DNA of 64,000 nucleotides, from the NCBI GenBank assembly GCA_037576195.1, contig CM075103.1:37523250-37587249 (forward strand), given 5' to 3'. Origin of the DNA: Phytoseiulus persimilis. Its lineage: Eukaryota; Arthropoda; Arachnida; Mesostigmata; Phytoseiidae. Positions 24,745 through 35,850 of the stretch are shown here, one piece after another. The translations under genes and the position numbers were made by a program. Position 1 is the first letter of the stretch, and every line of letters starts with the position of its first letter. Below the pieces are notes generated by a model, which had not been told where the DNA came from, ran no database searches, and was given only the letters and a program-made list of their open reading frames with translations.

Positions 24745-27240
24745 GCGCTCACTCTCGCCCTTGATCCGCGAAGGGGCGAGACCCCCAGCTAGTGATTCCG
24801 GAAATCGAATCGTAGCTCTGTCAGAGTGAGAGGAGGAAGAATTCTTCTTAAGAAGTCCTCAATGGATACCTGTGGTCTCGGCGCTGTTGAGCTCTGGGCC
24901 GGAAATCCCCAGAAAACCTCTTCAATAAATTCAAATCGAACAGAACCATCCCCGAACGGAACGGCAATTATTTGAGTCAGCGATTTCCGAGTCTGATGAA
25001 TACCGAAAGATGCTCACCCTCAGCCATGAGCTCCAAAACCCCTCATGAGGGCGGAATTCTCAGCTACGCTCTCGAAATCGCAGCCTCAATCATAATGAAT
25101 CAGCACGTGCAAAAAACTAGATTCAACCCCCACTCGAGGAGCTCGGGGCTAGCATGAGAATTTCTTGGCTGCGGCTTCTTGAACTCCGGAATTCGAGGAG
25201 CAAGCCCCATGACGAGCAAACTCATTTGAGCATGAGCTGGTGCGCACAAGGCAGAAAATTCGCGGGAGCTAATTTTGAGCTCGATGCTTATTCTTCTGGC
25301 TAAATATGTGCTGAAAAAACCAAAACCTCCACATCACGACATTACCCGGGAACCGAGTTCCACGCGGTGACTGAATCGAAACGGCGTTCTGTATCACTCC
25401 TCGAAAAGCCCGGAACTGGGTTGCGTCGGGAGGAAGTGTCTTCGCTCTATTGTCGCTTTCGGAGGGTCGGATGGATGAGACTCTCACACTTGATCGATTT
25501 GAACCTTTTTCACCAACTCCAAAGAAATCACTCACTGTTTGGTGTTTCGAGCCCGCTCGATAAAGGAATATATTACGGACGAAATTGAGGGGAACCGCTC
25601 GTTGGTGGGGAGCTCAACGGGACGGCAGCACACGATTCCAACTCACTCTTCCGGATTTCTCGTCAGCAACGCGTTCGGGGCCTCAGACTTTCCAGGAAGA
25701 ACGCCTGCAGCTCTGACGTATTTCGCCAAATAATTCTTCGGATGGAGCGATATCTGAACGGATTTTCCGTGGGGAGACGATTGATGTTCATCCGCCTCCG
25801 CTCAAACATCGAGGAAAAGATCCTATCCCTTTAAACATCACACCGAAAGTGGAGCCCATAGATTGATGGCATTGGTTGAGCTACCCTTTCGATCGAAACT
25901 TCCTCCTCATATCAACGATTGTATGAGAATCCACCCAAGCACCGGTATGACGAATCTTCATTGCCGCGAAATAAATCCACTTGTGACAATTCATTGCAGT
26001 GATGGGCTTGATCGCGAATACCTCGAGAAGTTGTCCCCTTGTTTTCAGTAGGAGGAACGCAGCCTTCCTACATGGTCTTCATCGGTCGTCTCTCAAATCA
26101 AGAAATATCGTCGCAACTTCAAGAATGTCCCCGGCTGTCTCTGAAGTGTCCCTCGTTGCTTGGTTTTACTACATGTCCATTGATATGACACTGAAGCGCT
26201 TCATCGAGCTTGTTAGGAGCTCGTGTTGTAGTTCCCACTTCAGCTCCGCGAAATCCACGTTGAATCCACCCTTCGGATGCTCCAGGGGCCCCTCTCGTGG
26301 ACTGCGTATCATCTCCTCGAATCCGAGTCTGAACTGCTTCGTGTCTCGTAGACGGTTCTCTATGCGCGTGTAGACACTCGAAGACGGTCTTGTGGATTCT
26401 AAAAGACGGTCTCGAAGATACACGTATACGTCAAATCACCTCCTCAGAAACAAAAGATTACAGTCGGATCGATCTTGGAATCACTCCCGACTCAGACTCC
26501 GAAGAGCATGATCGGACCGACGCCGGAAAATTTAAGAAATAAAACAGACGAAGCGTACTTATATACAGTAGGGATATTACTCGGCTTCCAGAAGCTGGAG
26601 ATGCAAAATTCGTTTCGGAAGCTCGACTGAGATAGTATGGAGTGCAAACTCGCTCAGATAAGTGCCTTCTGTCTCCAACTCAAGAAAGGTCTCGGTTCGA
26701 CCAAGTCTTGGGGAAATCGGGTCTATCACGAGCTCAAGACGTTCGGACGTAAAACGTCGGAGACATCAATCATGAATTCCGCTGGCGTCTTTCATTGGTC
26801 TTCAGCATGGAAACGGTCCGTAGCGGTTGGCCGTCGCGTCATCCAGGTTTCATCAAATCCTGGCTTCTGGTTTAGAGTTGAGGAAATGGGTCCGTAGAAT
26901 GTCTGTCGTCTGCTTTCAAGGCTGTGATCCTCGACTTGAATACCTCTGGGTCGCGTCTTTAACTCATCTAGGTCGACGAAACGACGGGCTTGGATGTGAA
27001 AAGAGGAGGTGTGAAACGTGCTCGCTTTCAGTGACGATTCCCACTGTCGGTTCCAAGTAGATTCCTGATGAAATCCAGAATGCTCCGAGCATAGGAACCT
27101 CCCCGACTGAACTACACAAGCAATTCCAGAGGTTATGTTCCGCCTGGCGTCTGAGAAGCCCAGCCCCCGTGTTGGGTCTTAGAACCATCTGAATACTTCG
27201 AAGACAGCCAGAGGCATGCGATCACCAGATCCTCGAATCC
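24745..27240. other. Spacer between the two family 2 genes
   Basis: No confident gene. A minus-strand frame at 26169-26423 has a fairly coding-like charged translation but no signal peptide, no promoter box like its neighbours and no match to either family. Tandem ACCGTCTT motifs occur at about 26375-26415. Confidence 0.4.
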
Positions 27241-27275
27241 AAGCACGATACCCATCGGATTTCGCTCAATAGAAG

Positions 27276-27281
27276 TTTATT
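27276..27281 (-). terminator. Poly(A) signal of the 27.4-kb gene
   Basis: AATAAA on the minus strand, 102 bp after the stop codon, in a context almost identical to that of the 23.8-kb gene. Confidence 0.75.
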
Positions 27282-27382
27282 GTTTCGGAAGCTCTTGCTA
27301 CGCGGAATATATTTATATCTGAAGAACGCTCTGTTCTTAGTGAGTATTACCGGGACTGCGCAGACTATCGTTAGTAGAAGTT

Positions 27383-28258
27383 TCAAACAAACTCGAAGTC
27401 ATCGAGAGATTGTGGGTCTTCCAAGATGGGAGTCTCCCATCCTTCAAGTGATGAGTCGATGCCGATCTCTGGATCCGACAACAGGGAACTATCCGATGGG
27501 ATCTCTGAGCTGGCCGACAAAACATCTTCTCGTAGCTGGGCGAAATACTCAGAAAGTCTCCCAGTGGTGCTGGAGCTCGAATCCTCGAAGATGTCATCGG
27601 AAGTCGGAGCGATGACGTCCTCTTCAGCGTCGAAGTCCTCCGGCTTGAGTTCCTCTATGCCTTCGGCTCTGACCGAGACTCCTTGCGAGCGGAGAATTTC
27701 GCGGAATCCCAGATATAGAATGTAGATCTTGGTGTTGATTTCCTCGATCTTGGCGAGGAGTTCTTGGCGTCGCCTGCTGTAGGCCTCGAGCAGGGTGCCG
27801 GCATTCTCGAATTCGGGAGCGAACGGAATCTCTCCGAAATCGACAGTCATGGATTCGGACTCTTCTGGTGCGAAGACCCTGGGGTCGAGTGGTGCGAAGG
27901 GGGTAGTCCGTCCGTGCAGTTCAAAATCTTCCTTTTCGATTTCTGAGCGTGTCTCGTTGATTTCGGTCAGACACCTCTTCACCGACCCGCCGAACCAGAG
28001 CATCTCCTTCAGGACATCGTCGTCGGGGAGAGGCATAGAGACGTGAACCCTGATGTTGCTCGACAGCTCCATAGGGATGAGGAATGCGTTCGGATGCGAG
28101 ACTTCAGGAGGGTTCTGCGGGGCAGACGAATCCGCTCCGAAAGTCGGCAGCGGAATTGAAGTCGGTGTTGCTCGGAACTTCGTCCCACCGGCTGGCGCTG
28201 CGTGGGTCGGGCCTGCGAGCAGCAACACCATGCTGACGAACGCTCTGGACGGATGCAT
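27383..28258 (-). CDS. Secreted protein, family 2 member D
   Basis: Function unknown. 291 residues. Residues 1-20 are a signal peptide (core AFVSMVLLLAGPTHA). Residues 21-60 are a Pro/Ser/Thr-rich stretch. Residues 79-113 and 159-210 match the 23.8-kb gene: DDDVL, TRSEI, then YSRRRQELLAKIE, LGFR, KPEDFD. The tail from about 211 is acidic and Ser-rich and differs from the paralogue, which is basic in the equivalent region. There is a single cysteine at 96. The constant spacing of the two blocks and the shared 3' UTR point to tandem duplication followed by rapid divergence of the linkers. Confidence 0.87.
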   Translation of the reverse strand: MHPSRAFVSMVLLLAGPTHAAPAGGTKFRATPTSIPLPTFGADSSAPQNPPEVSHPNAFLIPMELSSNIRVHVSMPLPDDDVLKEMLWFGGSVKRCLTEINETRSEIEKEDFELHGRTTPFAPLDPRVFAPEESESMTVDFGEIPFAPEFENAGTLLEAYSRRRQELLAKIEEINTKIYILYLGFREILRSQGVSVRAEGIEELKPEDFDAEEDVIAPTSDDIFEDSSSSTTGRLSEYFAQLREDVLSASSEIPSDSSLLSDPEIGIDSSLEGWETPILEDPQSLDDFEFV

Positions 28259-28348
28259 GACGCCGGAATGCTTTCCGTGTGCTAGGGCTTGACTTTGGAG
28301 AAGAACCTGAAGGAGAGCTCGAACCGGTGTCGGGGACGATGGGAGTTC

Positions 28349-28385
28349 ACTGAGTAGCTGCTGAAGAAGCGGACGCCTTTTAAGC
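28349..28385 (-). promoter_or_regulatory. Core promoter of the 27.4-kb gene
   Basis: On the minus strand, GCTTAAAAGG (28385-28376) is followed by a perfect TCAGT initiator with A at 28351, 25 bp after the box. The predicted 5' UTR is about 93 bp. Confidence 0.7.
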
Positions 28386-28425
28386 TGTTCTCACTCTCTC
28401 TTGCACTTGGGACGGGGCTGAGATT

Positions 28426-28641
28426 CTAGAAAACGCGCGCACTCCACAAAGACGAATTCGCGCCGCGGCTCGCTTTCATCTGCGGGTCTGGAACGCGGTC
28501 GGGGCGGCGCAGGTTGTTTCTGAGCCCGTTGATTCGGACCCCCAGGTCTTCAGCTGCTTGAAATCGAATGATTGAATCCCTCCATTCGCGAACGAGATTT
28601 TCGACAGCAGCCGCTCCGACTGTCGAGAAAAAGATCGACAT
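28426..28641 (-). CDS. Possible small ORF upstream of the 27.4-kb gene
   Basis: 71 codons with high third-position GC and a plausible amphipathic start (MSIFFSTVGAAAVENLV), then a basic tail. It lies about 40 bp upstream of the TATA box of the 27.4-kb gene on the same strand. No family is recognised and no promoter or poly(A) signal is identified. It could be an exon of an unseen gene or chance. Confidence 0.2.
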   Translation of the reverse strand: MSIFFSTVGAAAVENLVREWRDSIIRFQAAEDLGVRINGLRNNLRRPDRVPDPQMKASRGANSSLWSARVF

Positions 28642-28649
28642 GACGCGTA

Positions 28650-31600
28650 GTTGGACCCTCGGAAAAACGAAAAGAAACTCGAAACGGCCCTCCTCTACAT
28701 CCAGGGCTTTCGTAGAGCACAGAGCTCCGTGCGTGACCGGTAAAGACTATCCGGACCTGTCATCTGGGCTTGATCGGGATCGCGCTGTACCCATCTTTTC
28801 CGGATTCCTTCTGTGTGTATGATTGAGTGATTCGGATGAACTGCTCCAAGATTCCACTAGCGAACATCAGAGCTCCCGGGCCAAATGATGACCAATCCGG
28901 TTGTCTCCATAAATCATCTTTTCCGATGCAGCTCGGTCTACGGCATTACTTCTGAATTATTTGCTTCATTATTCATGCATCCAATGGAAGCTCGAGAGTT
29001 CCGGAACTCTACCGCAGTTTCGCGAATTTCTACCCGGAAGCTTTTATCGCGCTCTCCGCCTCTGACCACATTTTCCGCGTTCCCTCCTTTTTCTGAAGTT
29101 TTCGAACTCTGGATTCTGCTCCGAGGTTCTTTGCTAATTGTTACCCTGTCGTCCGCAGGAAGCTCCGTGAAGCTGTGCTGTTTTTCGAATCCTGGGCCTG
29201 AGGCTTCGAATCATAGCTTTCTAGAGGGAACTCTGGTTGCAGAATTCGTTTTTGCGAAGTTCTCGTCCTGCATCGAACCACATGGCTCGATAACGGGTCA
29301 ATATCGAGATCCGTCTTCCAACGCTCGAAGCTGAAGATCAAGATTGGGGAGTCAACTTTCTGCAGACTTCCAAAGGACAGGACTTTGAGGGCGTGATTCC
29401 GCTCCCCAACTAATGTACAAACGGAATCCTGGGTCCAGATGTCCGGGGAAAGGAATGCATTCAATAACGTAAGTCAGCGAGAAACTGCGTGCGCGCACCG
29501 TCAGTCCTGAGAGATGAGATCTGGGCGCTCCGAAGTACATTCTCTCCCGTGGAAACGGGGCAGTCGCAAGACGGGTCCGGGAAGATTTCGATACACTAAC
29601 AGCGCTCGGAAATGTTTTTCGGATGACACTAAAACTGCGTCGAGTATCTTGGAACGAGCTGCTCAACAATATTCGGATTCCGAACCAGGCATCGGCAGCA
29701 GGCAAGTCTCGCTGAAACAGAGCACCTCAAAGATCGTCTCGGAAATTTATGACGGGGCGTGCTCTTTTCAGGGCTCCCACCTAGCCTCTGTGGTAGCACG
29801 AGCGGTTGCATTCCGACTCAAGCGAAAAACCGACCCACAAGCTGGAGTTTTTTTGCATCATCGAAATCTTCGCGAGGTCCTGCCTTCCCCCCGCGAGATC
29901 TGTGCCGATCGCCAGCAATCGCTTTTCATTCGCCGAGGTCGGGATGGCCCCGCCAGCCGCCATGCCCCCGAGCGGCGCACGCTGGCGGAGCGCGGCGCCG
30001 GCACCTCGCCTCGTGGTTAGGCGCCACAAGTAGGGCGTCGCAAGAATCCACGAGTCCGAGTTTGCGACACCTAGCCACAAATCTCGGATCATGGTCTCAG
30101 TAACGGAGCGCAGTTAGAAATGCACGAGAAGCTTCGAACAGCGGACCACGGCAACGGATCGGCTCTGTCTGTGGGCACGGTGCGGCGTGATTGCCGCTCG
30201 CACGATACATCCTGATACTCTTCTCACCATCGTGAACCGGAGCCGAACTGGACCATTGGAGGTCGTCAACGATCACGTTTTCTTTATGCGTATCGATTAA
30301 CAAATCAGTTGTGGCGTAAATTGGATCCGAGCGGCGAGGGCGAAGGAGAGATAAACTTCGAATAACTTCCACGTCGGGAAAAGCGGGCAGTCCGGAGCTT
30401 TCATTCTTCCTCGGCACGGGAGCTTTCAAATTCCCATATTTTGCTCGAACCTCAGCTCTGACATGAATTTTCCGGAAGCGCGGTAACCGAAATGCAAGGG
30501 GTTGCCCCATCCGGTTTTCGTTCGCGGGTTGACGCGGTGATCTGCGGAGGAACTGCATGCAACTAACTATATTCAAAACAGTTTTTGGTTATGATTACAT
30601 ATGTGTATTCACGGTTGGTCTGTCGGGATCTTTTTCTGGATTCCGGAAGGAACGGGAGGTTTTTTTTACAGATTCGGGAGCGATTTTCGAAACAGCAGTT
30701 GGCGAACCGAGGTACTCCAATCTTCTCCATCGATCAGGATGGGGCTCCGGGAATTCAACGTTGCAACCTGTTTTCATCGCGCTCTTTCAAGCGATCGAGA
30801 CACCGTGGATGAAAGTGGTTTACAGAGTCGACAAGCGGAAATCTGCGCTCCGAGTCAACTTGTTCCCAGGAAAGATTCTTGATAATCTCATCTGTCAGCT
30901 AGAGAGGTTCAAAATCCAAGTTGAGATCCTCGAGATATCGAGAGAGGATACACTCACCTGGCATCATATCTGAAACATACAAAGCCGTCGGCGCGGCTTC
31001 GAGGCTCGGGAAGACTGTGAAGACGGTCAAGACCTAGACATTTATTCTGGCCCTGAAAGTTTGAGAGTTTGACTCTATGAACTACTCTGCAGAAATCAAT
31101 ATTTATCGTCATCATGATATTCATGTACACAAGATAAAAGAAAGATTCAACTATATACAAATAAAAGCTATTGTGAATATACGTATACTGGCACGTCTTT
31201 TCGTTAAACTAACAGGAACCTGTTCCAGGTATGAAGCACACGGACTTCAATAAGCGGCGAGTCAGTGAATTATTTGATGGAAAGACAGAGGTGTTTTCCG
31301 CGTCAAAGCCTGGCGTTGCCGCGTCGACACACCCTCGAGTACACACATGAAGTGTCTCTACCTTTACCAGAAACAGCGCTCTTCTTCCGCATTGAATCTA
31401 TCAGCCACGGAAGTTACCAAGCAGTTTTTGTTAGCCACCCAGTTCCTGTGACTCGTTGTTTCGCGATCGCCACTCTCCTAACTGTTCTCGTCGGTCCTTC
31501 CTCCCCCCTCCACCGAGTTCGTTCGAGGGAATCCCACTTCGGGAACAGTTCCATGAAAGCCCTAGACTCCGTAGAACTCTGCGGGTGCCTCGATCCTGCT

Positions 31601-33010
31601 AACCATGTGACCGAAATAAACGGAGCTCGAGGTGTTGGAGCTGGTGATGAATGAGAGACCGGAGCTTCGGGACACGGGTTGCCAGACAATCTTTCGTCAG
31701 TGGTTTCGCAGAATACTCCAACCGTCTGGAGCTGAGAGATCCGATGGGTGCTGCGTGATATCCGCCGAGGCCTCAGGGAACTTTTCCAGTTTGAGAGTTT
31801 TATCTCCTGTAGGAAGTATACGAACTTCGATAGTTTCAAAACGTTCCCACGCGTCCAAACACGCCGGAGCGATAACGGACGAGGTGAAGAACTTCGTTGA
31901 AGACCACTCCTGATCGAGCTGGGACCAAAAATCAAGTTGCTCCTCCGGATTCGTGCTTGTCACGCAGACATTCGGGCAATGCGCAAGACTCAGCCTTGTG
32001 TGGCTCAAGCTCCCCGAGTGTCCTCAGTGAGAACCTCCCGGAATACAGCCTATCCATCGGGCGACACGTCTCATCCAGCAGCGGTACTCTGTCCCTATCG
32101 CTCCGGGAAGTACAACGATTTCGGCGAGGAACACGAGGAAAAAAACTGACACTCGGTCCATATCGGGATAATTCCGGCACGGAATCGAGAAGCGGCAAAG
32201 CGATGGGGTTGACTCTCACGAGATCCCGTTCCACCCAATACAATCGCTCCCGAGAATCCTCTTCTTTGAAAGCAATTCAGCCGCCGATCTTTGGACTGCG
32301 GACCTCGGTGATCTACTTGATTCTGAGTTCGTCCCGAGAATCAGTGATAGTAACACGACGGAGGAGGCATCGTGATGCAACTGAGCCTCGCTTGCTCCTC
32401 CCCCAGCCCGCTCCCCTCCCAATTTACCTATTCCGTCACTTTTCCTCGTAGAAATCATCAAACGCAGGCCTATCCGGAACCGCGAAGGTGACGAAAGTGG
32501 TCAGACAGAGCTGAATCTCCTCATACTTCCGACGTTTTCGCGAGGACGTACACGAGCAAGGCCGTGTGCCTCTGCATGTTCGAGTAGCGAAAGTCACCGC
32601 CCCTCCAGCGATTATCCGTGCACACCCCTTGATCTCGACAGCATTTTGAGAAACCACGATTCTCGGGATCTTTGCGCTGGCGGGACTGCGAGTGCACTGA
32701 ACGTTGAGGTTTTTCCGAGAGATTCCGACTGACACCCGGATCTCGATGAGTGAGAGCTGCATAGGAGTCGAGCCCTGAGTTTTATTTTTTTTTTGAAAGT
32801 TTGCCAGAGGGGAAAGAGATCGGAATTGAACAGACACGCTCCGTTGACCTGGGCGTGCTAGCATCGTACTCCACTTCCTTCCGGCAGTTTCGTTTTTCAT
32901 CATCAAGCATGTAGCGTCGAGAGTCCGAGTTGAACGCAATAACACCGTTTCACTTCGTCCTTTCAGGAATTCCGCGATATCCCTTTCTTCACAACGCAAT
33001 ACCGAGCTCT
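28650..33010. other. Interval without confident genes
   Basis: The best weak candidates are two. A plus-strand frame at 30557-30973 (138 codons) is followed by AATAAA at 31160-31165, but contains a strong splice-acceptor-like TTTTTTTTACAG ending at about 30671. A minus-strand frame at 31697-32008 has even codon use. Neither has a recognisable domain. The 32436-33245 minus frame overlaps the RT fragment antisense and is probably spurious in its first half. Confidence 0.4.
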
Positions 33011-33014
33011 TCGC

Positions 33015-33880
33015 CCTCGTATGATGGATGAAATTCGGAGTCCACCTCGAAAGGGAGAAGCTGCTATTGAATCCAGAGAAGACGATGGTCATGAAGCTGA
33101 GAAGAGGGGGGCCTCTAGGCAAGCGAGATCGTATCTTATGGAAAGGAAGAGCACTCGAATTCGTGACAAGCGCAAAGTACCTAGGGATCAGACTGCAAAC
33201 GACGGGAACCTGCTTCACCAACCACATCGAGGAAATCTGCTGCAAGACAGTCGCCGCTATGCACGCCGAAATAGGAGACCCCTACCTCCTATCGGTCGAC
33301 ACGGCAAATAAACTTTTCAACATCAAAGCAATGCCCAAGCTTGGCCACGGGATGGGAAGACTATGGCATCATCTAACTCCGGGAAATTTCATCACGCTGG
33401 AGAAATGTTACTGCTCGTATATGAAGAGGGTCCTCAGAATCTCCAAAAGCAGTCATAACAGATATGTGTATATACTAGCTGGCATCGACACACCCTTCGT
33501 CGAAATCTTGAGACTGTACGTGAAGGCGACATCGACGACAGCACAACAAGTTTTCATGGACGAGTGGAAGAAAAAAGTAGCGGAGACGAGAGAAATCCTT
33601 GAGGGTGACCCCATCATGGAACGCAAAGAGAGTTGGAGCAGGCCGATGTTCCCAAAAAGACACCTATTCACACGTTACCTGGTGCACGGCTACCATCACA
33701 AGCTCTGCATCACCCCCGGACGCCACGCACCAAATGACGAATGTATATGCACGTTTTGTGGAGAAGGATGTCCCCGCTATCATGCTTTGTTATGTGAATC
33801 GAGACCGAGACTCGAAGAACTCGGTGAACTAAGTTCTATTATGTAGTATACATGCAATAAATTATTTCATCATGATGGAT
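33015..33880 (+). mobile_element. 5'-truncated non-LTR retrotransposon
   Basis: The 33028-33846 frame (272 codons, uninterrupted) begins inside a reverse transcriptase, near the conserved LNPEKTMVMKLRRGG stretch that follows the YADD catalytic region. It continues through YLGIRLQTTG, LFNIKAMPKLGHGMGRLW and RVLRISKS, typical of the RT thumb and C-terminal domain of Jockey/R1/I-group elements. It ends with a CCHC finger (C-x2-C-x7-H-x3-C). The catalytic RT palm and endonuclease are absent, as expected of 5' truncation during target-primed reverse transcription. An AATAAA (about 33856) and an AT-rich tail follow. The open frame suggests a more recent insertion than the 18-kb copy. Confidence 0.85.
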
Positions 33881-35449
33881 GAAATGATGTTAGCAACGAT
33901 TATCAGCATTGAGCGACCATGGAGCGAGGATCTGATCCCTCGAGACGGACTCAATGTGTGGACTTGAGGTGTGCTTTTTTCAGGGGTTCATACTCAGAGA
34001 CATCATAACATCGCTGTTCGTGACAGGCTCGGTCTATATTCCGCGTTCCCAAGAGCCGCTACTCACCGGCTGAAGGTTGGCTCACTCTCAGGTCCTCCCC
34101 CACCATGAGACTCGGGAAGAAGACAAGAATTGAAGACCCGCTGTACAGGAGAAGAATCAGACAAGCATAGGACGAACTCCTGACAGCTGCACGAGGTGCG
34201 GGGAAAGCCACAGTATTACGATCATCATCTTGAGCTGGAGAAACTTATCGGACTCCAAGACGAGAGAGAGCCGTGTGACCCTGAATGCTAAGCAAGTCAG
34301 TCGAATCTTGATTTCTACAGCATCTCTGAATGCGTGGATCGTCCTCGCTTATACGATAACTCCCTGAGATCGGTGCATCATATCGAAAGATACAGCGTGG
34401 AAAATGATCCCGTTCTGGCTTTATTTTTTGCGATCGATGGCCGGAAGGATGGCTCATTTTTCCTGTTCCCGTCAATCGTTCACAAATCGCATTTTCTTGA
34501 GCGGATCGGGAGATGACTTCTCCTTTTCGATTGTTCCAAAAAACTGCCCAAGAGATGCCTTGAATCAACCGGTGGAGGTCGCATTCCATCAGATCGAGGT
34601 TCCATGAGATACGGGTAGAGATTCCATTAATTCGCTGAAGAAATGGTGAGGATGGGTACTCAGCTCGAACTTGGGAGCCGATTCTGTCAGCCCCACTAAG
34701 ATCGCTGATCTGTTGACGGAATCTCGTCCTCGATACAATACCGTCGTTCCCCTCAGTCTAAATTCGAAATTTCTTTCGATGGCCAGAAGCTCCAAGATTG
34801 GCCCAAACTTTTCGTCTATCAATATGCCGGGTGGATCCGACCACTCTTTTTGCGCGCGACAGTCGAGCTCATTCAGTTATTGTTTCCACGACGAAAAACT
34901 GGAAAGCCCGATACAGGATCGAACCATTCTCGACCGAGTTATGGGCAGAAGAGGGTGAGGTAGGAAAACTCTGGACTTACGTTGGCTCCTCTGTAATCAA
35001 ACAACATTTTCGACTCCGAAACCTTGGAGTGGAGAGGGAAGCCCCATGGAAATGAGAGGATAGTATGAGGAATGGTTTTGAAACTTTTTCCCAATGTTTT
35101 TGTCGATTCCGCAGTTTTTTTATAATGGAAAACTGCGCGCGAAATGCTTGCTTCTGTGGCTAAACACGGAACCGTCCTGCAAGCAATCGCAAGGCACTCG
35201 ACCTTCTGGAGACACCTCCTGAATTGAAATAGGCAGAGTATGGGAAGTGAACGTCGTCGGAATGTTTTAAACGAACGAAGAAGCTCATGAGTGAAATGGT
35301 TCACCGCGAAAAGCTACAACATCGCTCCGTGTTTTTCTCGGAGGTGGCCTCCGTCATCATGATGCGAAGTAAGGGATAAATGATGTCGAGCATTTTAGAG
35401 CAGCTGACTGTGCTGAGAAATTCCGATATCAATACCGTACCTGCCATCT

Positions 35450-35850
35450 TCAACCAGTGAGAAACTCGGCAAATCTCGAGGAATCGTGAAATCCTGAGCC
35501 CCGAGTTCTAGGTGCGGAATCGAGCTCAAACTCGTCAGGAGTTATCCCAGCTCCTGTCGAAACGATGGGAAATATACGATACAGATGTGACCGCTTTCCG
35601 AAGCTGGCCGATCCGAGGCTCTTCAGCTGCCTCCAGAGAATCGGGGGAAAATTCGCGAGCCAACGGGCAGTTAATTCCCGCACGGCCTTCTCGTCGTTCC
35701 CCGTGAGTTCCCTGGGGTTGAACACCAGGATCGAAGTCTCGATCTCTCTCCCCTCCCTCTCTCTGGGATCGACTCCCCCACGGATGCGAGCTTGGAAGCA
35801 GATCCGGTTCGAAAGAGCCGAGCAGTCATGACAGGAACGTGAAAAATCCC
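35450..35850 (-). CDS. Coding-like minus-strand frame, unknown product
   Basis: The 3' part of a 174-codon frame (to 35974) has codon use much like a real exon (third positions mostly G/C), with a translation such as ETSILVFNPREL and LANFPPILWRQLKS. The 5' part is less convincing, and an internal splice acceptor near 35800 is possible. No domain is recognised, and no AATAAA was found close downstream. Confidence 0.22.

Noticed and set aside
32436..33245. 269-codon minus-strand ORF
   Set aside because: Its first part is antisense to the RT fragment. The remainder has some cysteines but no recognisable domain and only a poor splice acceptor.
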